In this document: one piece after another, positions 55,190-64,000 of the stretch
Position numbering within the stretch: the stretch's first letter is position 1
How the letters are laid out: each line of letters begins with the position of its first letter
Source of the DNA: Rhizobium sp. Leaf306
GTDB taxonomy: Bacteria; Pseudomonadota; Alphaproteobacteria; Rhizobiales; Rhizobiaceae
Length of the DNA: 64,000 nt
Reading direction: 5' to 3'
Assembly (NCBI RefSeq): GCF_001423425.1
Contig: NZ_LMNX01000003.1
Span: 839,044 to 903,043 of the forward strand
The notes under the pieces: model-generated
Database searches by the model: none
Seen by the model: the letters and a program-made list of their open reading frames with translations, nothing else
What the model was told of the DNA's origin: nothing
Position numbers and translations under genes: made by a program

Positions 55190-56287
55190 ATGGCCCAGAT
55201 TCGCGTTGAAAACCTGCGCAAGGACTTCGGTGCCTTCAATGCGGTGAAGTCGTCCAGCTTCACCGTCGAGGATGGAGAGTTCTTCATGCTGCTCGGCCCG
55301 TCCGGCTGCGGCAAGACGACGACGCTGCGGATGATGGCCGGCCTTGAACTGCCGACCAGTGGCGAGATCTATATCGGCGGCGAAGAGGTCGGCATGAAGC
55401 GCGCGAGCGAGCGCGACATCGCCTTCGTCTTTCAGATGTTTGCGCTTTATCCGCACATGAACGTGCGCAAGAACATCTCCTATCCCTTGGTCAGCCAGGG
55501 CATAGCGCGCTCGGAAGTCGATCGCCGCGTGGCGGAAGTCGTCCGTATCCTGCAGATTGAATCCATCCTCGACAAACCGGTCGGCGGGCTTTCGGGCGGC
55601 GACCGCCAGCGCGTCGCACTCGGCCGTGCGATCGTGCGCCAGCCGAAGGCCTTCTTCATGGATGAGCCCCTCGGGGCGCTCGATGCGGAGTTCCGTGAGC
55701 ATATGGCGGAGGAGCTGCGCGCCCTGCATGACCGCATGGGGGCGACCACCGTTTATGTCACCCACGACCAGCTGGAAGCCATGCAGATGGGCGACAAGAT
55801 TGTCGTCATGAACCATGGCGTGATCGAGCAATTCGGCAAGCCCCAGCAGATCTATGACTGGCCGGCAACCAAGTTCGTGGCGAAATTCATCGGCTCGCCG
55901 CCGATGTCGTTCCTGGAATTCGAAGGTGCGATCGACGACGGGGGCAACGCGGTGACGATCGGTGTATCCCGCATCGAGGTTCCAAAGTCCCGCGAAGGCC
56001 GCAAGGGTGCGCTCACGCTCGGCGTCAGGCCGGAACATGTCCACCTGTCGGACGAAGCCGGTCTTCGCGGACGGGTGGCAGCCGTCGAATATCTCGGCAC
56101 CACACAGATCGTCACGATCGAGACGGCCCATGGCGAGATCAAGGCGCGGACGGCGTCGAGCGATGCCATCCGGACGGATGTTCCCGTCGGGCTTGAATTC
56201 GATCGCCGCTCACTCACCCTGTTTGATGCGAACAGCGGGATCGCACTGGTGTCCGAAGCCAATGAAGGAGTTCTCACCCGTGGCTGA
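55190..56287 (+). CDS. Carbohydrate ABC transporter ATP-binding protein 1 (UgpC/MalK-like)
   Basis: The 365-residue ATPase has Walker A GPSGCGKTTTLRMMAG, signature LSGGDRQRVALGRA, Walker B FFMDEPLGALD, the switch His in VYVTHDQLEAM, and a C-terminal TOBE/MalK-type regulatory domain (LGVRPEHVHLSDEAG). It overlaps the second ATPase gene by eight bases. Having two distinct full-length ATPases suggests a heterodimeric motor, as in the glycerol importer GlpSTPQV. Confidence 0.92.
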   Translation: MAQIRVENLRKDFGAFNAVKSSSFTVEDGEFFMLLGPSGCGKTTTLRMMAGLELPTSGEIYIGGEEVGMKRASERDIAFVFQMFALYPHMNVRKNISYPLVSQGIARSEVDRRVAEVVRILQIESILDKPVGGLSGGDRQRVALGRAIVRQPKAFFMDEPLGALDAEFREHMAEELRALHDRMGATTVYVTHDQLEAMQMGDKIVVMNHGVIEQFGKPQQIYDWPATKFVAKFIGSPPMSFLEFEGAIDDGGNAVTIGVSRIEVPKSREGRKGALTLGVRPEHVHLSDEAGLRGRVAAVEYLGTTQIVTIETAHGEIKARTASSDAIRTDVPVGLEFDRRSLTLFDANSGIALVSEANEGVLTRG

Positions 56288-57275
56288 AGTCGTCCTTTCC
56301 AGCATCCGCAAGTCGTTTGGCGCCACCCGCGCGCTCGACGACGTGGTGATGACCGTACCGGACGGCGCCTTCGTGGTGCTTCTCGGTCCGACCGGAGCCG
56401 GCAAGAGCACGCTGCTGCGCCTGGTCTCGGGCCTCGACACGCAGGACAGCGGCGACATCAGGATTGCCGGACAGTCCATGGCCGGGCTGACGCCGGCACA
56501 GCGCAATGTCGCCATGGTCTTCCAGCAATATTCCCTCTACCCGCACATGACCGTGCGGCAGAACCTCGAATTTCCGCTGAAATCGCCGCTGTTGCGCACG
56601 CCGCAGGCGGTGATCGACCAGAAGGTGAAGGCAATCGCCGAGGTCCTGCAGATCGCCCACAAGCTGGACAACCGGGCAACGGCCCTTTCGGGCGGCGAGA
56701 TGCAGCGCGTGTCGATCGGCCGGGCGCTGGTCCGCAATCCGCAGATCTATCTCATGGATGAGCCGCTGAGCTCGCTCGATGCGAAACTCCGCGCCGACCT
56801 TCGGGTCGAACTGAAGAACATCCAGGCCCGGTCCGGCGCCACCTTCCTCTACGTGACGCATGACCAGATCGAGGCGATGACCATGGCAACCCATGTCGGC
56901 GTGCTCAAGGAAGGACGCCTCGTGCAGTTCGGTTCGCCGCGCGAGATCTACGAGGCGCCGGTCAGCATCTATGCCGCGACCCGGCTAGGCCAGCCGCGCA
57001 TCAACGTGCTCCCCGCACACCTCTTCCCCGGAGCATCGGCGGGGGCCCATACGATCGGGCTTCGGCCCGAGCATATTCTCCAGGGAGAAGGGCAGGAAGC
57101 CAAGGTGGTCCGGGTGGAGCATCTCGGCGATCAGACGCGTCTTCATCTCATACTTGGGGAATATCCGATCATCACCGTCACCGATGCCCACACCGCCCTG
57201 AAGGGCGGCGACATCATCAAAATCCAGCCGCACCAGCCGATCTATTTCGATGCGGCCGGAATGCGTCTCGTCTAA
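56280..57275 (+). CDS. Carbohydrate ABC transporter ATP-binding protein 2
   Basis: The protein has 331 residues from GTG 56280, chosen because GGAG lies nine bases upstream and the ATPase fold starts at once (AEVVLSSIRKSFGATRALDD). ATG 56262 is an alternative. It has Walker A GPTGAGKSTLLRLVSG, signature LSGGEMQRVSIGRA, Walker B YLMDEPLSSLD and a TOBE domain with TIGLRPEHILQGEG. The frame continues far upstream only as a shadow of the first ATPase. It lies 11 bases before the kinase gene. Confidence 0.92.
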   Translation: MAEVVLSSIRKSFGATRALDDVVMTVPDGAFVVLLGPTGAGKSTLLRLVSGLDTQDSGDIRIAGQSMAGLTPAQRNVAMVFQQYSLYPHMTVRQNLEFPLKSPLLRTPQAVIDQKVKAIAEVLQIAHKLDNRATALSGGEMQRVSIGRALVRNPQIYLMDEPLSSLDAKLRADLRVELKNIQARSGATFLYVTHDQIEAMTMATHVGVLKEGRLVQFGSPREIYEAPVSIYAATRLGQPRINVLPAHLFPGASAGAHTIGLRPEHILQGEGQEAKVVRVEHLGDQTRLHLILGEYPIITVTDAHTALKGGDIIKIQPHQPIYFDAAGMRLV

Positions 57276-57286
57276 GGGAGGGTCTC

Positions 57287-58939
57287 ATGTCTCAATTCCT
57301 CAACAGCCGCGAAAATGCCGTTACCGAGGCGATCGACGGCATGCTCATGGCCTCGGCCGGAGCGCTGAGCCGCCTCGACGGCTATCCGCACATCCGCGTC
57401 GTGTTGCGATCCGACTGGGACAAGTCGAAGGTCGCGATTGTCTCGGGCGGCGGATCCGGCCATGAACCGGCCCATGCCGGTTTCGTCGGACGCGGCATGC
57501 TGACAGCCGCCGTCTGTGGTGATGTCTTCGCTTCGCCGAGCGTTGATGCCATCCTGACCGCAATTCTCGCCGTAACTGGGCCGCTCGGTTGCCTGCTGAT
57601 CGTCAAGAACTATACAGGCGACCGGCTGAACTTCGGTCTTGCGGCTGAACGCGCCCGTGCATTCGGGCTGAATGTCGGCATGGTGATCGTGGACGATGAC
57701 ATCGCGCTCCCCGATCTGCCGCAGTCCCGCGGTGTGGCGGGCACGCTCTTCGTCCACAAGATCGCCGGTGCGATGGCGGAAAACGGCGCAAGTCTTGATG
57801 ACGTCATCGACACTGCGCGGCGGGTGATCGCCAATACCCGCTCGATCGGCATTGCACTCGACACCTGTACCGTGCCGGGCTCGCCGAAGGAAAAACGCAT
57901 TCCCGAAGGTCACGCCGAACTCGGCCTTGGCATCCACGGTGAGGCGGGTGTGGAGCAGATCGAGTATGACGGCGTGCGCGGCGCCGTGGCCGCCATGGTG
58001 GACCGGCTTGCGGCGGGCATGGAGGACAAGCCGCATGTCGTACTTGTCAACAATCTCGGCGGCACCTCCGTGCTGGAAATGGCCGTGGTCGTCAACGAAC
58101 TGGTTCAATCGGCGATCGGCGCGCGCCTCTCGCATATCGTCGGGCCTGCTGCGATGATGACCTCGCTCGACATGCAGGGCTTTTCGATCTCCGTATTGCC
58201 GGCGGAAAAGGCCGATCTCGACTTGCTGGCCAAGCCGGTCGGCCTTGCAGCATGGCCAGGCGTGACGGCGATGCGACCCGTCAACGTCATCGCCCTGCCC
58301 GATGGACTGACCCCGATCGCGCCGCTTGCCTCGCAGCATCTGCCCACCCGTCAATTCCTCACAGAGTGCTGCAAGCTCCTGATCGAGGCGGAAAAACACC
58401 TTAACGCGCTCGATGCCAAATCCGGCGACGGTGACACCGGCTCGACCCTTGCAAGCGCCGCGCGTGCCCTGATCGAGGCCCTCGATCGGCTACCGCTTGC
58501 AGATCACACCCAGCTCTTTCGCGCCATGGGCCAGGAACTCAGCCAGACCATGGGCGGCTCTTCCGGCGTCTTGCTCGCCATCTTCTTTGCCGCGGCAGGC
58601 GATGGGGCCTCAAGTGGGCTTGGCATGCGCGACGCGCTCAAAGCCGGCCTTGCCCGCATGCAGGAAATCGGCGGCGCAGAGCTCGGCGACCGCACCATGG
58701 TCGATGCGCTCTCGCCTGCACTGGACGCCTATGACAAGGGTTTTGCAGCAGCGGCCAGTGCAGCCCGCGCCGGCGCCAACCTGACCGCAACCTATCTCAG
58801 CGCACGCGCAGGCCGGGCGGCTTACATAAATGCCCGGCAGCTCGAAGGTCACATCGATCCCGGCGCGGAGGCCGTCGCGCGTCTTTTCGAGTTTCTTTCC
58901 CTTCGAACGAGCAGGTCGGAGGGCAAACCCGCGGAGTGA
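57287..58939 (+). CDS. Dihydroxyacetone-kinase-type enzyme (fused DhaK-DhaL)
   Basis: The 550-residue protein joins a DhaK domain (SGGGSGHEPAHAGFVGRGMLTAAVCGD near residue 48; His217 in GLGIHGEAG, which binds the substrate carbonyl covalently) and a DhaL ATP-binding domain (DAKSGDGDTGSTLASAARAL near 380, GGSSGVLLAIFF near 425). This is the ATP-dependent type of Citrobacter and eukaryotes rather than the PTS-dependent one. It phosphorylates dihydroxyacetone, but relatives act on erythrulose and other short ketoses. As last gene of the ABC operon it probably phosphorylates the imported compound or its oxidation product. Confidence 0.9.
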   Translation: MSQFLNSRENAVTEAIDGMLMASAGALSRLDGYPHIRVVLRSDWDKSKVAIVSGGGSGHEPAHAGFVGRGMLTAAVCGDVFASPSVDAILTAILAVTGPLGCLLIVKNYTGDRLNFGLAAERARAFGLNVGMVIVDDDIALPDLPQSRGVAGTLFVHKIAGAMAENGASLDDVIDTARRVIANTRSIGIALDTCTVPGSPKEKRIPEGHAELGLGIHGEAGVEQIEYDGVRGAVAAMVDRLAAGMEDKPHVVLVNNLGGTSVLEMAVVVNELVQSAIGARLSHIVGPAAMMTSLDMQGFSISVLPAEKADLDLLAKPVGLAAWPGVTAMRPVNVIALPDGLTPIAPLASQHLPTRQFLTECCKLLIEAEKHLNALDAKSGDGDTGSTLASAARALIEALDRLPLADHTQLFRAMGQELSQTMGGSSGVLLAIFFAAAGDGASSGLGMRDALKAGLARMQEIGGAELGDRTMVDALSPALDAYDKGFAAAASAARAGANLTATYLSARAGRAAYINARQLEGHIDPGAEAVARLFEFLSLRTSRSEGKPAE

Positions 58940-59362
58940 CGGCGGGGATCGGCGCGGCGGGAGCCATCCTGGGCGAGGTCCGCCGCAACGCAAAACACCC
59001 GCAGCTTAGAGCTAAGTGTGCTTTTTGATGATTTGGTTGCGGGGCCTGATGGCGCAGCGATCTGAAAACTCGACCGCCTTAAACCCAAAGGAACCGTCGA
59101 CTCGGTACTTACGCGGTTTGCAGAGTGGGTGTGCCGGCAGCTCCGCTCTTTACTGGGCACCGCGAAACCTGGATTTGAGGATGTCGCGCTATCGGTGTTC
59201 GGACGCTTTGGGTGTGAGGAAAGCAAGAAGTCTGTTGGTAGAACCGACAACTCCGGGGTAAGTGAGGATGCAGTTTCCAATAGGCAGGCTCTTTTCGGGA
59301 GGCTTGCTACCTGCATCGGCCTGCAATAATCCCTGTACTCCCGCTCCGGCTTCGAGGCATTA
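58940..59362. other. Intergenic region without recognised gene
   Basis: This 423-base gap between the kinase and GH13 genes contains short open frames but no recognised domain, promoter of good quality or hairpin with a T-run. The lower GC of the stretch from about 59020 to 59360 compared with both neighbours suggests non-coding or inserted sequence. Confidence 0.4.
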
Positions 59363-61429
59363 ATGACGCTACCAAGCAATGAATCAATCGAAGAGCTCGT
59401 CGCTTTGTCGATGTTGCAACAAGCACGTACATTTGCCGAGGCCTACGGCGGGCAGTCGCGCCTATGGCAGCGGCCCTATGCAGAGGCGCGGCCTCGTGTC
59501 GCTTCATCGATCGCATCGGTATGGATGACGGCCTATCCCCCTTCGGTAATCCCGTTGCCCGGCGAATCCGTTCTCAGGACCCTTGGCGACGCACATCTGT
59601 GGTCAGCCCTTTCGGCGATCGGCGTACGCGGTATTCACACGGGACCGATGAAACGTGCCGGCAGTATGAAAGACGGCGTCTACAGCCCGACGATCGACGG
59701 CAATTTCGACAGAATAAGCTTCGACATCGATCCGACTTTCGGCACGAACGAGGAATTCGTTGCCATCAGCCGCATGGCGGCGGCACACAACGCCATTGTC
59801 ATTGACGATGTCATTCCTTCACACACGGGCAAGGGTCCGGATTTTCGGCTCGCCGAAATGAATCATTCGACCTACCCTGGTCTCTATCACATGGTCGAAA
59901 TTCCAGAGGAAGAATGGCAGCGTCTTCCGGACGTGCCTGAGGGCCGGGAGGCGGTCAACCTGCCTGCCGATACCGTTGACTACCTGAGGGATCGTGGCTT
60001 GATTGTCGGCCAGCTCCAGCGGGTCATTTTCTTCGAGCCCGGCGTCAAAGAGACGGACTGGAGTGCGACCGGCCCTATTACCGGCGTCGACGGCAAGGAG
60101 CGCCGCTGGGTTTACCTGCACTACTTCAAGGAGGGGCAGCCGAGCCTGAACTGGCTGGATCCATCATTTGCCGCGCAACAGATGATCATCGGCGATGCGT
60201 TGCATTCGATCGACCAGATGGGCGCCCGTGGCCTGCGGTTGGACGCGAATGGATTTCTCGGCGTCGAGCGCCGAGTGGAGGGGCCGGCATGGTCGGAAAG
60301 CCATCCGCTTTCCGTGACGGGCAACGCACTGCTCGCTGGCATGATCCGCAAGGCCGGCGGGTTTTCGTTTCAGGAGCTTAACCTGACGATCGATGATATT
60401 GCCGCGATGTCAAAGGGTGGAGCGGATCTGTCCTACGATTTCATCACGCGCCCGGCCTATCATCACGCGCTGTTGACAGGCAATACCGAGTTCTTGCGCA
60501 TGATGCTGCGGATGGTCCATGAATTTGGCATCGATCCTGCGTCGCTTATTCATGCGCTCCAGAATCACGATGAACTGACGACGGAACTCGTGCATTTCTG
60601 GACATTGCATGCAGACGATATTTACACCTTTGCCGGCCAGACCTGGCAGGGGCGTACGCTGCGCATGCATATTCGCGACGTAATACGCGAGCGCCTTTCG
60701 GGACCCAACGCCCCCTATAACCTTCCCTTTGTCACCAACGGCATCGCCTGCACGACAGCGAGCGTCATTGCCGCAGCCCTCGACATTGCCGACCTGGAAA
60801 GCATCGATGACGAGACGACAAAGCTGATCCAGAAAATTCACCTTCTGCTGGTGATGTACAACGCTTTTCAGCCGGGCGTATTCGCGCTTTCCGGATGGGA
60901 TCTGGTCGGCGCTTTGCCATTAACGCCGGCTCAGGTGCAGCACCTGATGGCCGACGGCGACACCCGCTGGATCGAACGCGGCGCCTATGATCTGACGGGT
61001 CAGAACTCTGGCGAGGAGTTTTCCGCCGACGGCATGCCGCGTGCCCGCGCCCTATACGGCCCGATCAGCGAGCAGCTCGCGCAGCCGGACTCGTTTGCCT
61101 CGCAGCTCAAACGCCTGCTGGCCGTTCGGGAAGCTTATGGGATCGCGGCCAGTCGACAAGTCTCGATACCTGATACCACCGCCCCAGGTTTGCTCATCAT
61201 GGTCCACGAACTTCCGGATCTACGAGGCACGCAGGTGACCGCCCTGAATTTCAGCTCCTCGGCGATCTCCGAAGTCGTGATCTTGCAGAACGTCAGGCCA
61301 GGACCTGTCGTCGACATGATTGCGGAGTCAATCGAAGGCGACCTTACAGAAGATGGCGCATTGACTATCAATCTGGAGCCCTACGAGGGTCTATCCCTCA
61401 GAGTTGTTGGAACGCTCCCGACGCTCTAA
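59363..61429 (+). CDS. GH13-family enzyme, trehalose-synthase-like
   Basis: The 688-residue TIM-barrel enzyme has the GH13 catalytic residues: nucleophile Asp294 in [11 protein letters not shown], acid/base Glu338 in [13 protein letters not shown] and transition-state Asp403 in [12 protein letters not shown]. The early segment ([22 protein letters not shown] and [17 protein letters not shown]) corresponds to conserved region I. The overall layout and [14 protein letters not shown] near residue 500 are like proteins annotated as maltose alpha-glucosyltransferase (TreS), which interconvert maltose and trehalose. No signal peptide is present. The gene stands alone, convergent with a sugar ABC operon at 61640-64000. 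Confidence 0.78.
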   Translation: MTLPSNESIEELVALSMLQQARTFAEAYGGQSRLWQRPYAEARPRVASSIASVWMTAYPPSVIPLPGESVLRTLGDAHLWSALSAIGVRGIHTGPMKRAGSMKDGVYSPTIDGNFDRISFDIDPTFGTNEEFVAISRMAAAHNAIVIDDVIPSHTGKGPDFRLAEMNHSTYPGLYHMVEIPEEEWQRLPDVPEGREAVNLPADTVDYLRDRGLIVGQLQRVIFFEPGVKETDWSATGPITGVDGKERRWVYLHYFKEGQPSLNWLDPSFAAQQMIIGDALHSIDQMGARGLRLDANGFLGVERRVEGPAWSESHPLSVTGNALLAGMIRKAGGFSFQELNLTIDDIAAMSKGGADLSYDFITRPAYHHALLTGNTEFLRMMLRMVHEFGIDPASLIHALQNHDELTTELVHFWTLHADDIYTFAGQTWQGRTLRMHIRDVIRERLSGPNAPYNLPFVTNGIACTTASVIAAALDIADLESIDDETTKLIQKIHLLLVMYNAFQPGVFALSGWDLVGALPLTPAQVQHLMADGDTRWIERGAYDLTGQNSGEEFSADGMPRARALYGPISEQLAQPDSFASQLKRLLAVREAYGIAASRQVSIPDTTAPGLLIMVHELPDLRGTQVTALNFSSSAISEVVILQNVRPGPVVDMIAESIEGDLTEDGALTINLEPYEGLSLRVVGTLPTL

Positions 61430-61476
61430 ATGTCACGCGTATATCTCTGCAAATAGCCGCGCTTGTGCGTTCGCTT

Positions 61477-61493
61477 GCGGGTCTACGACCCGC
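61477..61493. terminator. Short hairpin between convergent genes
   Basis: GCGGGTC and GACCCGC form a 7-bp stem with a 3-base loop, 47 bases after the GH13 stop and between two convergent genes. It is flanked by the direct repeat CGCTTGCGG. It lacks a T-run, so a terminator role is weakly supported. Confidence 0.35.
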
Positions 61494-61639
61494 TTGCGGA
61501 CGTGATACATGACGGGATTTTACACGCCTTGGCCGGCGGTGATCCAACGATACGGGATCTCTGACGCCTTCACCTGCTGTCGAGTGGCAACCAATCGCAG
61601 GACCAAGCGGGCGACATTGAGCTGCCTCCATGCGTCACA

Positions 61640-62761
61640 TCACATGGACGGCGCGAAAGCGCTCGGGATGCTGCTCCTGGCGGCATGGACCGGCACGTCG
61701 ATGCGCTGTCCTGTGATCCGGTCGTAGAGGTGCAGTGCCTCTGGCGGCAGGGTCAGCCAGACGGGCCGGCCTTCCAGTTGCTGGTCGCCGGGTGGCAGGG
61801 TCGCTGCGATCTCCCGGTCGCCAAGGGTGCAATAGGCGACACGCGAGCCACCCAGTTCCTCGACAAAGTCGACCGTCGCCGGAAGGCCGGCTCCGGCAGT
61901 TTCACTCAGCAGGAGGTTTTCCGGCCTGACGCCGACGGTGACCGGAGTTCCTTCCGCAAGGCTTGTCCGGCCGATGCCGACCCCGCCAGTTGGCGCATCG
62001 ATGACGAGAGCGCCGCCGGCCCCGATGGCGGCCGGGAAAAGGTTCATGGCCGGCGCCCCCATGAACCCGGCGACGAAGACCGAGGCCGGCTTTCGGTAGA
62101 CCTCGGCGGGCGATCCGATCTGCTCGACGCGACCGGCATTCATCACGATCAGCGTGTCGGCAAGCGTCATCGCTTCGACCTGATCATGCGTCACGAACAC
62201 CGACGTCGCCTTGAGGCGCCGGTGCAGCTTCTTGATCTCGATGCGCATCTGGACGCGCAGCAGTGCATCGAGATTGGACAGCGGTTCGTCGAACAGAAAG
62301 ACGTCGGGTTCGCGCACCATCGCGCGGCCCATGGCCACGCGTTGCCGCTGCCCGCCGGAGAGCTGCGCCGGGCGCCGGTCGAGATACTCCGTCAGGTTCA
62401 GGATCTTCGCCACAGCCTCGACCTTGCTGTCGCGCTCGGCCCGCGGCAGCTTGGCGATCCGAAGCGGATAGGCGATGTTCTGGCGCACGGTCATGTGCGG
62501 ATAGAGTGCATAGTTCTGGAACACCATGGCACAGCCACGATCGGCCGGCTCGATGTCGTTCATCACCGTTTCACCGATGGAAATCGTGCCTGACGTGACC
62601 TCCTCCAGTCCCGCGATCATACGCAGGAGGGTCGACTTGCCGCAGCCCGACGGACCGACGATGACGACGAAATGGCCATCGGGGATGGTGATATCGACGC
62701 CATGCAGGACCGGCTTGCCGTCGTAGGATTTTTTCAGGTTTGAGAGTGTCAGATCAGCCAT
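61640..62761 (-). CDS. Carbohydrate ABC transporter ATP-binding protein (UgpC/MalK-like)
   Basis: The 373-residue ATPase has Walker [17 protein letters not shown], signature [16 protein letters not shown], Walker [12 protein letters not shown], the switch His in [11 protein letters not shown] and a MalK-type C-terminal domain ([15 protein letters not shown]). It begins 85 bases after the permease stop. It is the last gene of a minus-strand sugar importer operon whose first genes lie beyond the right edge. Confidence 0.92.
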   Translation of the reverse strand: MADLTLSNLKKSYDGKPVLHGVDITIPDGHFVVIVGPSGCGKSTLLRMIAGLEEVTSGTISIGETVMNDIEPADRGCAMVFQNYALYPHMTVRQNIAYPLRIAKLPRAERDSKVEAVAKILNLTEYLDRRPAQLSGGQRQRVAMGRAMVREPDVFLFDEPLSNLDALLRVQMRIEIKKLHRRLKATSVFVTHDQVEAMTLADTLIVMNAGRVEQIGSPAEVYRKPASVFVAGFMGAPAMNLFPAAIGAGGALVIDAPTGGVGIGRTSLAEGTPVTVGVRPENLLLSETAGAGLPATVDFVEELGGSRVAYCTLGDREIAATLPPGDQQLEGRPVWLTLPPEALHLYDRITGQRIDVPVHAARSSIPSAFAPSM

Positions 62762-62846
62762 CAGATGTCTCCCGGACGACGGTTGTGCAGGTGTGCGAGG
62801 GTGGACGTGTCGCGGCCGATGCCTGCGAGATTGGGCCTGCCGCGCA

Positions 62847-63719
62847 TCAGCGGATACCGGATTTCATGAAGGACTGGACGACCTGGCGCTGCAGGACGAC
62901 GTAAATGACGAGGACCGGCAGGCTTGCGAGCGTCGAGGCGGCCATCAGTGGTCCCCACTGGTTGCCCTCGGCCGTCATGAACATCTGGATGCCGATCTGG
63001 ATGACGGAATTTTCGGCCGTGCGGCTGAGCAGCAGTGGCCAGAAATACTCGTTCCAGGTCGAGATGAAGATGAGGATGGCAAGCGAGGCGATCGTGCCGC
63101 GCAGATTGGGCACCATCACCTCCCAGAGAATCCGCCAGTTGCGTGCGCCGTCCATACGCGCCGCCTCGATGACTTCCCGGGGGAAGCTGCGCATTGCCTG
63201 GGCAAGAAGCAGGATGGCAAGTGCCGAGACAAGGTTCGGCAGGATCAGCGCCACGATGCTATCGAGCAGACCCATCTGGGCAATCAGCAGATAGTTCGGG
63301 ATCATCACCACCTGAAAGGGTACCAGCCAGGTCAGCGCCACGGCGCTATACACCAGCTTGTCGAGCGCGAATGTCCAGCGGGCGAAGGCGAAGGCGGCAA
63401 GAAGCCCGGTCAGAAGCTGAAAGGCCGTGGAGACGACGGAAAAGACCAGCGTGTTGACCAGCATGCGGCCGATCGGGATGGCCTCCAGAGCCTGCCGGTA
63501 ATTGTCGAGCGACATGCTCGTCGGCCATAGGCTCGTCTCGAACATGGCATTGGCGGGACGCAGCGAACTCGCCAGCATCCAGTAGACCGGGAAAAGGCAC
63601 AGGATCGACAGGAGGACCATGAGAACATGACCAGCCGCGGTGTCGAGGCCGGATTTGTCCGAGATGCGGCGAAGCGGGCGCGCCATCGGGCGGGGCGCGC
63701 GCAGGACGTCAGTTGTCAT
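62847..63719 (-). CDS. Carbohydrate ABC transporter permease (MalG/UgpE-like)
   Basis: The 290-residue permease has a long cytoplasmic N terminus (about 25 residues). Membrane segments start at [18 protein letters not shown], and the EAA loop is [29 protein letters not shown]. The end, [14 protein letters not shown], is typical. ATG 63719 overlaps the upstream permease gene by 11 bases, so they are co-translated. Confidence 0.92.
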   Translation of the reverse strand: MTTDVLRAPRPMARPLRRISDKSGLDTAAGHVLMVLLSILCLFPVYWMLASSLRPANAMFETSLWPTSMSLDNYRQALEAIPIGRMLVNTLVFSVVSTAFQLLTGLLAAFAFARWTFALDKLVYSAVALTWLVPFQVVMIPNYLLIAQMGLLDSIVALILPNLVSALAILLLAQAMRSFPREVIEAARMDGARNWRILWEVMVPNLRGTIASLAILIFISTWNEYFWPLLLSRTAENSVIQIGIQMFMTAEGNQWGPLMAASTLASLPVLVIYVVLQRQVVQSFMKSGIR

Positions 63720-64000
63720 GGAAGGTATACCTGTCGATCAGGCGGAAGAGCACAAAGGCCACTGCGCCGAAGCCGAGGAAAAGGATGACGGCCGCAGCCG
63801 AGCCCCAGCCCACCGACATGGTGGAGAAGCCGAAATCCCAAAGGAGATAGTAGATGTTGGAGGTGGAGCCGAGCGGGCCGCCGCCTGTCAGCACGTTGAT
63901 ATAGGTGAAACTCCACTGCGCGCCGAGCAGGATCGTCATGACGACCAGGAACAGAGCCGTGGAACTGAGGAGCGGCAGGCGGATGTCGCGGATGATCTCC
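63709..64000 (-). CDS. Carbohydrate ABC transporter permease (MalF/UgpA-like), partial
   Basis: The frame is open to the right window edge. The visible C-terminal 96 residues run from IIRDIRLPLLSSTALFLVV through GAQWSFTYINVLTGGGPLGSTSN to the last membrane segment VILFLGFGAVAFVLFRLIDR. The GGP motif after the penultimate periplasmic loop is typical of MalF-like permeases. The start and the EAA loop lie outside the window. Confidence 0.88.
   Translation of the reverse strand, partial: EIIRDIRLPLLSSTALFLVVMTILLGAQWSFTYINVLTGGGPLGSTSNIYYLLWDFGFSTMSVGWGSAAAVILFLGFGAVAFVLFRLIDRYTFHDN

Noticed and set aside
58849..59379. 176-codon minus-strand frame at the end of the kinase gene
   Set aside because: It overlaps the DhaL domain, has no recognisable features and extends into a low-quality intergenic region.

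Overview
The window looks like an accessory replicon (plasmid or chromid) or a catabolic island of an alphaproteobacterium of the Rhizobiaceae (Rhizobium, Agrobacterium or Sinorhizobium type). The reasons are the high-GC sequence, the density of ABC importers each tied to its own regulator and catabolic enzymes, the close resemblance of the biuret hydrolase to the Rhizobium leguminosarum enzyme as I remember it, and decayed insertion-sequence and acetyltransferase remnants. No rRNA, tRNA, replication, CRISPR or phage genes were seen. Gene names come from motifs read by eye; no database search was run.

Layout. (1) 1-10459, + strand: the C-terminal end of a GntR/HutC regulator, then an operon with a family-5 solute-binding protein, a BtpA/SgcQ-family protein, a PfkB kinase, two Dpp-type ATPases, two permeases, a class-I glutamine-amidotransferase-like protein and a gamma-glutamyltransferase-like protein. 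A HAD phosphatase converges on it. (2) 11354-22763: a GntR/FadR regulator divergent from a ten-gene operon that combines a BMP-type (nucleoside-like) ABC importer with formamidase, biuret hydrolase, cyanuric acid amidohydrolase, a second isochorismatase-fold hydrolase, a cupin and allophanate hydrolase. This is a cyanurate/biuret nitrogen-salvage pathway with its own transporter. (3) 23016-31508, - strand: a RbsD/FucU protein, and an AmiC-AmiR-controlled Dpp-type importer with a metal-type acetamidase/formamidase. The amiC gene is frameshifted into the reading frame of amiR. (4) 31690-32415: an IS3-family transposase remnant.

(5) 32416-34927: a FixJ-like response regulator with a three-PAS histidine kinase. 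(6) 35237-46680: an exported metallo-beta-lactamase-fold protein, a frameshifted GNAT pseudogene, an AraC regulator divergent from a short-chain dehydrogenase, a CPA1 Na+/H+ antiporter, and a redox set (luciferase-like monooxygenase, FMN reductase, LysR, SRPBCC, short-chain dehydrogenase, GMC oxidoreductase). (7) 47020-49704: an OmpR-type two-component system divergent from a PAP2 phosphatase. (8) 50278-58939: a LacI regulator and a perfect 21-bp-arm inverted repeat in front of a carbohydrate ABC importer with two different ATPases, a 62-residue membrane protein and a dihydroxyacetone-kinase-type enzyme. (9) 59363-61429: a GH13 trehalose-synthase-like enzyme. (10) 61640-64000, - strand: the distal part of another sugar ABC importer that runs off the window.

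The left half is mainly about taking up and cleaving amide-type nitrogen compounds, and the right half about carbohydrate or polyol uptake. The least explained pieces are the BtpA-PfkB-Dpp-GGT operon, the second isochorismatase and cupin in the cyanurate operon, and the amiC-amiR frame fusion.
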